Source: Mesonia algae
GTDB taxonomy: Bacteria > Bacteroidota > Bacteroidia > Flavobacteriales > Flavobacteriaceae
Direction: 5' to 3'
Assembly (NCBI RefSeq): GCF_003253545.1
Contig: NZ_QKYV01000004.1
Location: 186,001 to 250,000, forward strand
Length of the DNA: 64,000 nucleotides
Shown: positions 55,786-64,000 of the stretch, in pieces
Layout: every line of letters starts with the position of its first letter
Numbering within the stretch: position 1 is the first letter of the stretch
Notes under the pieces: model-generated
Seen by the model: the letters and a program-made list of their open reading frames with translations, nothing else
What the model was told of the DNA's origin: nothing
Database searches by the model: none
Translations under genes and position numbers: made by a program

Positions 55786-56394
55786 TTATTCTACTTCTTT
55801 AATTTTAATTCCGTAAATACTATCAAATTTTTTAAATATTGCTTCGGCTTCTTTTTCTCTTATTAAAAGATAGATTTTACAGTCAAGTTCTAAGATTTGA
55901 TTTTTTACGTGCAGGCCTTTTTCTTTAATTACTCGCATGACTTTATTCATATTGGGATAATCAAAAGAGATTTCATATTCCACATCTATGGTTTTGGTTA
56001 AAATGTTCGAATTTTCCAAAGCCATTTGAGCGGTGGTTTTGTAAGCATTGATTAGTCCGCCAACACCTAGCTTGGTACCACCAAAATAACGTACCACAAC
56101 AACTAAAATATTGGTGACTTCAAAAGATTGTAATTGTCCGTAAATAGGCATTCCTGCAGAGTTTCCCGGCTCGCCGTCATCATTAGCTCTATAATGTTCA
56201 TAGTTTTTGCCTAATTGCCAAGCATAACACCAATGTCTAGCTTGGTGATGTTTTGTTTTAAGATCCTCGATATGTAGTTTTACCTCTTCTTCGGTTTTAA
56301 CCGGAAAAGCATATCCGAAAAATTTACTGCCCTTGTCTTTAAATAAAACTTCTTCGCTTGGTTGGTGAATGGTTTTGTAAACGTCTTTTTCCAA
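55786..56394 (-). CDS. yigZ: YigZ/IMPACT family protein
   Basis: A 202-aa protein of the UPF0029 (IMPACT) family. The N-terminal domain has SKFFGYAFPVKTEEEV, the AWQLG segment and the signature RANDDGEPGNSAGMPI; a small C-terminal ferredoxin-like domain (MNKVMRVIKEKGLHVKNQIL) follows. Related proteins bind ribosomes or GCN1-like partners in eukaryotes; the bacterial role is unclear. It is the last gene of the ribD-HAD-EamA-yigZ cluster. Confidence 0.93.
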   Translation of the reverse strand: MEKDVYKTIHQPSEEVLFKDKGSKFFGYAFPVKTEEEVKLHIEDLKTKHHQARHWCYAWQLGKNYEHYRANDDGEPGNSAGMPIYGQLQSFEVTNILVVVVRYFGGTKLGVGGLINAYKTTAQMALENSNILTKTIDVEYEISFDYPNMNKVMRVIKEKGLHVKNQILELDCKIYLLIREKEAEAIFKKFDSIYGIKIKEVE

Positions 56395-56396
56395 AT

Positions 56397-57266
56397 CTAT
56401 TGTGTTGTTAAGGCTACTAAAATAATACTAACAACTGCCAAGGCAATGCCAATCCAGTTTTTTCTTAAAATCTTCTCTTTAAATAAAGCAATTCCTAATA
56501 AAGTAGAAAGCATTACAATGGCGACATTATTGATTAAAAACACTGTCGAGCTGTCTAAATTTCCGCGTAAAGCTTGTATGAAAAAGTAGACTGAATAGTA
56601 ATTAGGGATTCCTAAAGCTATTCCGCCAAGAATTTCTTTATAAGTGAACTTAATTTTCTTTATGAAAAAATGGTAAATAGAAATAAGAATCCCCAACGAT
56701 GCAGCAACAATAAATAAGGTCATTGAGAAAAGCGCCACATCATCATGAGCAACATAGTTTTGCTCTAAATACTTAATTCCTGTTTCTATAATACCGCTTC
56801 CAAAAAATACCAATACAGGAAAAATTAAAGTATTTTTTTTAAATGTAATTCCCTTCCTTGTTTTTACTGATGCAAGGTAGACCGCTACTAATGCCAGAAT
56901 AATTGCTAAAATTTTTAAAACACTTGCAGATTCTTTATAGTAGAAAATAACAAAAATAATGGGGATAGATAAACTCATTTTACTCGCCACCGAAACAGCC
57001 GAAAGTCCGTTAATCTTAGTCGTTAATGCCATAAGATTAAAAACTACAATAAAGAGAAAACCTAAAATAAGTGCACCCCAAAACCAATCGGCATTAATGA
57101 TGGTTTGTGCATCAAAACTTTTAGAATGCCCCAAATATCCAGCAACGACCGCAGTTAAGTAATTGATCACAATCGCATAAGAAATGCGAATATCGAACTT
57201 GTCTAATAACTTAAAAGCAACATAAATGAGGCTTGAGGATAAAATACTTAATAAAAGATATATCAA
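56397..57266 (-). CDS. EamA/DMT family transporter
   Basis: A 289-aa membrane protein with about ten hydrophobic segments in two EamA repeats, as in drug/metabolite transporters. The first repeat ends near residue 135 (IILALVAVYLASVKTRKG), where a cytosolic linker begins, and the second ends with WIGIALAVVSIILVAL. The motifs NNVAIVMLSTLLGIALFKEKI and FVIFYYKESASVLKI are typical helix-9 and -4 positions. The substrate is unknown. It overlaps the HAD gene by 4 nt and lies 2 nt before yigZ. Confidence 0.9.
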   Translation of the reverse strand: MIYLLLSILSSSLIYVAFKLLDKFDIRISYAIVINYLTAVVAGYLGHSKSFDAQTIINADWFWGALILGFLFIVVFNLMALTTKINGLSAVSVASKMSLSIPIIFVIFYYKESASVLKILAIILALVAVYLASVKTRKGITFKKNTLIFPVLVFFGSGIIETGIKYLEQNYVAHDDVALFSMTLFIVAASLGILISIYHFFIKKIKFTYKEILGGIALGIPNYYSVYFFIQALRGNLDSSTVFLINNVAIVMLSTLLGIALFKEKILRKNWIGIALAVVSIILVALTTQ

Positions 57267-57883
57267 AATAAATGTTGATTAGTTTTGAATAGAGAGGTTA
57301 CATCTTCTGTCTCAGGATTGATATTCCACACATGAAAACCTAGAGATTTTGCTGCATCTGTATTCTCTTTGGTGTCGTCAATAAATAAAACTTCTTCAGG
57401 TTTTAATTGATGTTGGTCTAAAACAAATTCATAAATATTGGCATTTGGTTTTCTCAAGTTGATTTCGTGAGACAAATAAAATGCATCAAAGTAGCTTTTA
57501 AATTCTTCGTAAAAATTCACGTGTTCTTTAATCCACGAAATATGTAGCTCATTGGTGTTGCTCAATAATATTAATTGAAATTCTCCTTTTTTCTTCAGTT
57601 CTTTAAGAAACTCTAATCGCTGTAAAGGAAAGTCTAATAAAATAGAATTCCATGCCGTTGTTATCGCTTCCGCGGAAGCGTTATTATCCTTAAGGTTAGT
57701 GTGGTAGTAAGAAATAAAATCTTGTGAAGATAATTTCCCGACTTCATAAGCTTTGTTTTTTTCAATTTGTTCAGGCGATAACTTCGTTATTCCAAATTGT
57801 GCTAAATGCTTTAAAGTAGCAGGTTTATCTAAATTGATAAATACGTCGCCAAAATCGAAAAGTAGCGTTTTAATCTGCTTCAT
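57263..57883 (-). CDS. HAD-superfamily hydrolase (subfamily IA)
   Basis: A 206-aa HAD phosphatase. The nucleophile motif LLFDFGDVF lies at residues 7-15 (second Asp replaced by Gly, as in many haloacid-dehalogenase-like proteins), motif II ILLSNTNE is near 105, and VLFIDDTKENTDAAKSLG provides the acidic motif IV. The pattern resembles the YihX/epoxide-hydrolase N-domain subgroup. It overlaps ribD by 14 nt and the EamA gene by 4 nt. Its place after ribD fits a phosphatase for the ribityl-aminouracil phosphate intermediate of riboflavin synthesis, which remains inference. It holds a perfect iterated palindrome copy (ASAEA). Confidence 0.9.
   Translation of the reverse strand: MKQIKTLLFDFGDVFINLDKPATLKHLAQFGITKLSPEQIEKNKAYEVGKLSSQDFISYYHTNLKDNNASAEAITTAWNSILLDFPLQRLEFLKELKKKGEFQLILLSNTNELHISWIKEHVNFYEEFKSYFDAFYLSHEINLRKPNANIYEFVLDQHQLKPEEVLFIDDTKENTDAAKSLGFHVWNINPETEDVTSLFKTNQHLF
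57665..57680. repeat. Iterated palindrome copy 8 (perfect 16 bp)
   Basis: CGCTTCCGCGGAAGCG in the HAD gene, identical to copy 1 and read as N-A-S-A-E-A. It shares its preceding TTAT with copy 7. Confidence 0.9.
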
Positions 57884-58907
57884 AAAAAGTTACTGTATTG
57901 TCTTGTAAGTTTATTTTATTATTGATTTTACCATTTATTTTTGGCGCAGAAATTCCGTTTTCCCAAGAATTTAAATTTTTGGTAACTCTTGCTTCATCCC
58001 AGTAATTTTTATTGATGAATTCCTGTAGAGTTTTGGCGCCGCCTTCAACAATAAGACTCTGAATTTCCTTACGATATAAAAAATCACAGATTTGCGAAAT
58101 AAGAGGTTGATTAAAATCTAAGGTCTCAAACTCAATAAATTTCTTGTTTTCTTTTTTTAAAGCTGTGAAAAATACGGTAGGTGTTTCTTGAAGGTATAAA
58201 TGACTTTGAGTAGGGATTTTTAAATCTTTATCAATAACCAATCTTAAAGGAGATTTTCCTTTCCAAAGTCGGGTGTCTAATTTTGGATTGTCTTTAATAG
58301 CGGTTTGCGTTCCTATGAGAATAGCTTGTTCTTCGCTTCGCCATTTATGCACCAACTGTTTATTGTAGCGATTACTTATCCAAACAGGCTCTCTTTGATT
58401 TTGAATTAAAGGAGCTAAGAAACCATTTGATGTTTGTGCCCATTTTAAAATGATAAAAGGACGCTTTTGTTGGTGAAATGTAAAGAAGCGCTTATTTAAA
58501 TCTTGGCATTCTTTTTCTAAAACCCCAACAACTACATTGCAACCTGCTTGTATTAATTTTTGAATTCCTCTTCCCGCAACTTTTGCAAAAGGATCTATCG
58601 TCCCAATAACTACGTTTTTAATACCGTGAGCAATGATCAAATCGCTACACGGAGGAGTTTTACCAAAATGGCTACAAGGCTCTAGACTTACATAAATCGT
58701 TGCTTTTTTAAGTAAGGATTTATCTTTAACAGAATCTACCGCATTTACTTCGGCGTGAGGTTCTCCAGCTTTTTGATGCCAACCTTCTCCAATAATCTGA
58801 TCTTTATAAACAATTACGCTACCTACCATTGGGTTGGGATAGGTGTTCCCTAGTCCATTTTTAGCCAGCTGAATGCAGCGTTTTATATATTTTTCGTGTA
58901 TTTTCAC
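57870..58907 (-). CDS. ribD: Riboflavin biosynthesis deaminase/reductase
   Basis: A 345-aa bifunctional enzyme for the second and third steps of riboflavin synthesis. The N-terminal deaminase domain carries the zinc motif PHAEVNAV and EPCSHFGKTPPC; the C-terminal reductase domain (from about residue 150) begins KRPFIILKWAQTSNGF and has LIVEGGAKTLQEFI near 286. Length and order fit. It is the first gene of a four-gene minus-strand cluster. Confidence 0.96.
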   Translation of the reverse strand: MKIHEKYIKRCIQLAKNGLGNTYPNPMVGSVIVYKDQIIGEGWHQKAGEPHAEVNAVDSVKDKSLLKKATIYVSLEPCSHFGKTPPCSDLIIAHGIKNVVIGTIDPFAKVAGRGIQKLIQAGCNVVVGVLEKECQDLNKRFFTFHQQKRPFIILKWAQTSNGFLAPLIQNQREPVWISNRYNKQLVHKWRSEEQAILIGTQTAIKDNPKLDTRLWKGKSPLRLVIDKDLKIPTQSHLYLQETPTVFFTALKKENKKFIEFETLDFNQPLISQICDFLYRKEIQSLIVEGGAKTLQEFINKNYWDEARVTKNLNSWENGISAPKINGKINNKINLQDNTVTFYEAD

Positions 58908-58935
58908 GTTTCAAAAATAGCATGAAAAATCAAGA

Positions 58936-59418
58936 ATGGAACACCTAAAAATAAGACCTATACAAAAAGAGGACAATCCCTTTGTAGCAGAGATGATTAG
59001 AGCGGTGTTAATAGAAAATAATGCTCCTAAAACAGGAACCGCTTACGAGGATGAAAATCTTGATATCTTGTATGGAACTTATCAAAATGAAAAATCTGTT
59101 TATTTTGTTTTAACCGATGGTGTTAAAATTTATGGAAGTGCAGGAATTGGTTCTTTAGAAGGAAGCAACGAAATTTGCGAACTTCAAAAAATGTATTTTC
59201 TGCAAGAGGTGAGAGGTAAGGGTTTGGGAAGTGAAATGATAAAATCTTGCTTAAACTTTGCTGAGGAAGTGGGTTATAAAAAATGCTACTTAGAAACCCT
59301 GCCTACCATGCAAGCTGCTCAAAAACTTTATAAAAAAAGTGGCTTCAAATATTTAGATACACGTTTAGGGAATACAGGTCACTTTAGTTGTACCACTTGG
59401 ATGCTTAAAGAATTCTAA
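58936..59418 (+). CDS. GNAT family N-acetyltransferase
   Basis: A 160-aa acetyltransferase. The acetyl-CoA loop is LQEVRGKGLGSEMIKS (R/Q-x-x-G-x-G/A pattern) near residues 92-107, preceded by the CELQKMYF strand and followed by CYLETLPTMQAAQKLYKKSGF. The acceptor is not known. It starts 29 nt from the divergent ribD and lies 1 nt before prmC, so it is probably co-transcribed with it. As with RimI next to other genes, the acceptor could be a protein, but this is a guess. Confidence 0.9.
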   Translation: MEHLKIRPIQKEDNPFVAEMIRAVLIENNAPKTGTAYEDENLDILYGTYQNEKSVYFVLTDGVKIYGSAGIGSLEGSNEICELQKMYFLQEVRGKGLGSEMIKSCLNFAEEVGYKKCYLETLPTMQAAQKLYKKSGFKYLDTRLGNTGHFSCTTWMLKEF

Positions 59419-59419
59419 A

Positions 59420-60277
59420 ATGACTTTACAAGAATTAAAATTAAATTTCTTTACGGAATTAAACACATTGTACCCTGCTACTGAAATTGAAAGTTTCTTT
59501 TATTGGCTTACACAAGCTTACTTAAAGCTTTCGCGATTAGAAGTGGCATTACAGCCCGAATATAAAATTGAGGAAATCGCTATAAAGAATTTTCAGCAAG
59601 CGACGCTACAGTTAAAAAAATTCGAGCCAATTCAATACATTGTTGGAGAGACAGAGTTTTTTGGTTTTCCGTTTAGGGTAAATCCTTCAGTTTTAATTCC
59701 GCGCCCAGAGACTGAAGAATTAGTGGCTTGGATTGTTGAAGATTTTAAAAACAACAAGAATTCATTAAAATTATTAGATGTAGGAACAGGAAGCGGTTGT
59801 ATTCCTATAAGTTTAGCTAAAAGTTTGCGGCAGTTAGAAGTTACTTCAATAGATGTTTCCGCGAAAGCGATAGAAACCGCCAAAGAGAATGCAGAGGTAA
59901 ATGAGGTAGAAATTACTTTTTTAGAACAAGACATCTTAAAAGTAGAAAAATTAGAAGAAAATTTTGATATTATAGTCTCTAATCCGCCTTACGTGCGTGA
60001 ATTAGAAAAGGAAATGATGCAAGAAAATGTTTTGGAACACGAACCAGGTTTGGCCTTATTTGTATCGAATGAAGATCCTTTAATTTTTTACCGAAAAATA
60101 AGTGAACTGGCTTTTGATTCATTGTCTGAGGAAGGGATTTTATACTTAGAAATAAATGAATATTTGGCAAAGGAAACGGTGCAATTAATAAACGAGATTG
60201 GATTTTCGTTTGTAGAAGTAAAAAATGATATTTTTGGAAAAGCAAGAATGATTAAAGCTAGTCGTACTAGTAATTAA
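59420..60277 (+). CDS. prmC: Release factor glutamine N5-methyltransferase
   Basis: Methylates the GGQ glutamine of release factors RF1 and RF2, raising termination efficiency. The 285-aa protein has a helical N-terminal domain and a SAM-binding core: LLDVGTGSGCIPISLA near residue 117, catalytic NPPYVRELE near 193, and the RPETEELV segment before the core. All are standard. A variant palindrome copy sits in IDVSAKAIETA near residue 146, a natural helix start here. It follows the GNAT gene by 1 nt. Confidence 0.95.
   Translation: MTLQELKLNFFTELNTLYPATEIESFFYWLTQAYLKLSRLEVALQPEYKIEEIAIKNFQQATLQLKKFEPIQYIVGETEFFGFPFRVNPSVLIPRPETEELVAWIVEDFKNNKNSLKLLDVGTGSGCIPISLAKSLRQLEVTSIDVSAKAIETAKENAEVNEVEITFLEQDILKVEKLEENFDIIVSNPPYVRELEKEMMQENVLEHEPGLALFVSNEDPLIFYRKISELAFDSLSEEGILYLEINEYLAKETVQLINEIGFSFVEVKNDIFGKARMIKASRTSN
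59857..59869. repeat. Iterated palindrome copy 9 (variant)
   Basis: TTCCGCGAAAGCG in prmC, read as V-S-A-K-A, the same frame as the S-A-E-A copies. Confidence 0.7.
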
Positions 60278-60288
60278 AAGTTTAAAGT

Positions 60289-60909
60289 ATGGGAACTTCG
60301 AACAGTTCAAAATCAAATAATTTTATAAAAAGTATTGCTGTTTTTTGCGGAAGTAGTGATAGCAATGACGAATTTATTTATAGTCAAGCCTATGAATTAG
60401 GTAGATCTTTAGCTAACAAGGATATAGATTTGGTTTTTGGCGGAAGCAAACTAGGGCTTATGGGACAGGTCGCTAAAGGAGCTTTAGAATATGAAGGAAT
60501 TGTTTTTGGAGTAATTCCAGAGTTTTTGAAAACCAAAGAGATTGTACACCGCAACTTAACCGAGCTTATAACGACAAAAGATATGCATGAGCGTAAGCTT
60601 AAGATGCATGAAATGAGCGACGGTTTTATTATGTTGCCTGGTGGTTTTGGAACTCTAGAAGAGTTTTTTGAAATTGTGACTTGGGCACAATTAGGCTTGC
60701 ATAAAAAACCCATAGGAATATTAAATACCGAAGGTTATTATAATGATCTTCTTATGATGTTTAATGCCATGGTGACCAAAGGTTTACTGAAAAAAGAAAA
60801 TTTAGATTTGATTATCGTATCAGATGCGGTAGAGGTGCTTTTAGATAAAATGCATAAATATCAATCCACACACGAAGCAAATTGGCTAACTAAGGAAGAT
60901 CAAACTTAA
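60289..60909 (+). CDS. LOG family protein (cytokinin riboside monophosphate phosphoribohydrolase-like)
   Basis: A 206-aa Rossmann-fold protein of the LOG/TIGR00730 family. The signatures IAVFCGSS, VFGGSKLGLMGQVA, MHERKLKMHEMSD and LPGGFGTLEEFFE (P-G-G-x-G-T-x-x-E) are intact. Such enzymes hydrolyse nucleoside 5'-monophosphates to the base and ribose 5-phosphate; in bacteria the physiological substrate is often unclear. It starts 11 nt after prmC and precedes ligA by 47 nt. Confidence 0.93.
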   Translation: MGTSNSSKSNNFIKSIAVFCGSSDSNDEFIYSQAYELGRSLANKDIDLVFGGSKLGLMGQVAKGALEYEGIVFGVIPEFLKTKEIVHRNLTELITTKDMHERKLKMHEMSDGFIMLPGGFGTLEEFFEIVTWAQLGLHKKPIGILNTEGYYNDLLMMFNAMVTKGLLKKENLDLIIVSDAVEVLLDKMHKYQSTHEANWLTKEDQT

Positions 60910-60914
60910 AATAA

Positions 60915-62954
<2,040 letters not shown>

Positions 62955-62966
62955 ATATTTTCAGCA

Positions 62967-63143
62967 TTATGCAGACTGCTTTTCTTTTATCAGAAAAGCA
63001 GTGAATAGAACACCTATTCCAAGTCCATTGATAAGACCTTTTACTATATCTGAAAAATTAAAGTACTGAGCTAAAATTTGTGAGATTGCCATAATTAAGA
63101 TTCCGGCTACGATCACAAAAATTTTTTTTCTTTTGATTGGCAT
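62967..63143 (-). CDS. Small two-helix membrane protein (58 aa)
   Basis: A 58-codon ORF that reads MPIKRKKIFVIVAGIL at the start: a basic N terminus, a first hydrophobic helix (IFVIVAGILIMAISQILA), a loop, and a second (GLINGLGIGVLFTAFL), ending in EKQSA. It sits between the ligA stop (13 nt gap, convergent) and the phosphoesterase gene at 63179 on the same strand, 35 nt downstream of its stop. No named family. Two clean helices in a gap of the right size support it as real. Confidence 0.6.
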   Translation of the reverse strand: MPIKRKKIFVIVAGILIMAISQILAQYFNFSDIVKGLINGLGIGVLFTAFLIKEKQSA

Positions 63144-63178
63144 GAGGATAATTATTAAATATGTTTAAAATTAAAAAT

Positions 63179-64000
63179 TTATACTAAAATACTAGCTCCT
63201 TTTCCGTTAATTTTATTGGAGTGGTCAAGATAAAAATCTATTCTGCCTAAATTAATCCCAGCCCAGCCTACTTGATTAACAAGTACGTCTTTACCTTCAG
63301 CGTTTTTAGTTACGGTAGGTTTATCTAAAAATGTATGGGTGTGACCACCAATAATAAGATCGATATTTTTAGTTTTAGAGGCAAGCTTTAAATCATCAAT
63401 TTTATCGTGGATGTAGTGATAACCTAAATGCGAAAGACAAATCACCAAGTCACATTTTTCATTTTCTTTAAGCTGTTTTACGATATCTTGAGAGATTGAA
63501 ACGGGATCATTATATTCTGTTTCTTTATACATTTTTTTATTGACCAAACCTTCTAATTGTATTCCTACACCAAAAACCCCAATTTTCACTCCGTCTTTAA
63601 TAAAAACTTGATATGGTTTTATTTGTCCGTCAAGGACAGTATTAGAAAAATTATAATTAGCATTAAGTAAACTAAACTCAGCATTTGGGAGTTGGGCATT
63701 TAAGCCATCAATACCATTATCAAAATCATGATTTCCTATGGTTGCAGCATCGTAACCTAATTTGCTCATCAATTTAAACTCTAATTCTCCACCGTAAAAA
63801 TTAAAATAAGGAGTACCTTGAAAAATATCTCCAGCATCTAAAAGTAAGGTATTAGGATTCTCTTTTTTTATCTTTTGAATAAGTGTATAACGCTTAGCGA
63901 CACCTCCTTGTCCAGGATTCTTGTCATCATCTAAAGGAAAAGGGTCGATATGACTGTGAACATCGTTGGTGTGAAGAATGGTGATGTGTTTCGCTTCCGC
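63179..64000 (-). CDS. 5'-nucleotidase-like metallophosphoesterase, N terminus off the window
   Basis: A partial CDS open to the right window edge; at least 273 codons are visible. The metal motifs are in order: HTNDVHSH (D and H), LLDAGDIFQGTP, TIGNHDFDNG, then CLSHLGYH and IIGGHTHTF. It ends soon after the metallophosphoesterase domain, without the C-terminal 5'-nucleotidase domain. The apparent start at 63772 is internal: the frame continues upstream with conserved residues. Its true start, probably with a signal peptide, lies beyond 64000. An iterated palindrome begins just before the first metal motif. Confidence 0.9.
   Translation of the reverse strand, partial: AEAKHITILHTNDVHSHIDPFPLDDDKNPGQGGVAKRYTLIQKIKKENPNTLLLDAGDIFQGTPYFNFYGGELEFKLMSKLGYDAATIGNHDFDNGIDGLNAQLPNAEFSLLNANYNFSNTVLDGQIKPYQVFIKDGVKIGVFGVGIQLEGLVNKKMYKETEYNDPVSISQDIVKQLKENEKCDLVICLSHLGYHYIHDKIDDLKLASKTKNIDLIIGGHTHTFLDKPTVTKNAEGKDVLVNQVGWAGINLGRIDFYLDHSNKINGKGASILV
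63992..64000. repeat. Iterated palindrome copy 10, cut by the window end
   Basis: CGCTTCCGC at the last bases, the left arm and centre of the same palindrome. It is read on the minus strand as A-E-A just before KHITILHTND. Confidence 0.65.

Overview
The window is a 64 kb stretch of an AT-rich Bacteroidetes chromosome, almost certainly Flavobacteriaceae and probably marine. Support for this: many promoters have the Bacteroidetes -7 element TAnnTTTG; there are many SPII lipoproteins, a SusC/RagA-like TonB receptor, and a type IX secretion sorting domain; and family-typical genes are present (DUF3822 next to rsmD, DUF6095, a YtxJ-type bacillithiol protein, DnaX without a zinc module). Most of it is ordinary, densely packed core genome with short gaps, short overlaps and hairpin terminators between convergent genes.

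Layout. 1-5.5 kb (+): STAS-like protein, RNase Z, pdxH, then sixA-ppk1-ppx (polyphosphate). 5.5-10.5 kb (-): miaE, dnaX, a divergently placed RNase P RNA (+), rsmD, DUF3822 and two unknowns. 10.6-12.9 kb (+): RecD-like helicase and kdsB. 12.9-15.4 kb (-): photolyase, SDR and SRPBCC genes behind a perfect spaced inverted repeat. 15.5-17.1 kb: a lipoprotein and an M28 peptidase. 17.3-20.5 kb: tRNA-Ser(UGA) followed by a small accessory island holding an OLD-like ATPase plus DUF4276 (Toprim-like) pair and a GIY-YIG-like protein. 20.5-24.7 kb (-): TonB receptor and M23 peptidase. 24.9-27.3 kb (+): ZapB-like protein, zapA, a candidate 6S RNA, rny. 27.3-31.6 kb (-): sbcCD. 31.7-38.9 kb: a 51-aa basic protein, a PlsC-like acyltransferase, clpB, ytxJ, fahA, glyA, DUF2059. 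38.9-46.5 kb: lipoproteins, glutaminyl cyclase, SRP RNA, SDR, transaldolase-type aldolase, a cysteine-less thioredoxin-like lipoprotein, ABC-F. 46.7-55.2 kb: MFS, lipoprotein, DUF6095, murQ, a muramidase-like protein, RsmI-like methylase, a T9SS-exported sugar dehydrogenase, LMW-PTP, dnaA. 55.4-64 kb: thioesterase, a four-gene ribD operon, GNAT, prmC, LOG, ligA, a small membrane protein, and a 5'-nucleotidase-like phosphoesterase cut by the window end.

The two most unusual things are the tRNA-Ser island and a family of about ten copies of a 13-17 bp palindrome (consensus cGCTTyCGCGrAAGCg). The palindrome sits mostly inside genes, and in eight of the nine coding copies it is read in the same frame as S-A-E/K-A or a close variant. 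Other points of interest are an ABC-F ATPase whose second ATP site has decayed in both halves, a perfect hairpin inside the DUF3822 gene, and the 6S-like RNA between zapA and rny.

All calls rest on reading the sequence and on recalled family knowledge; no database search was run.
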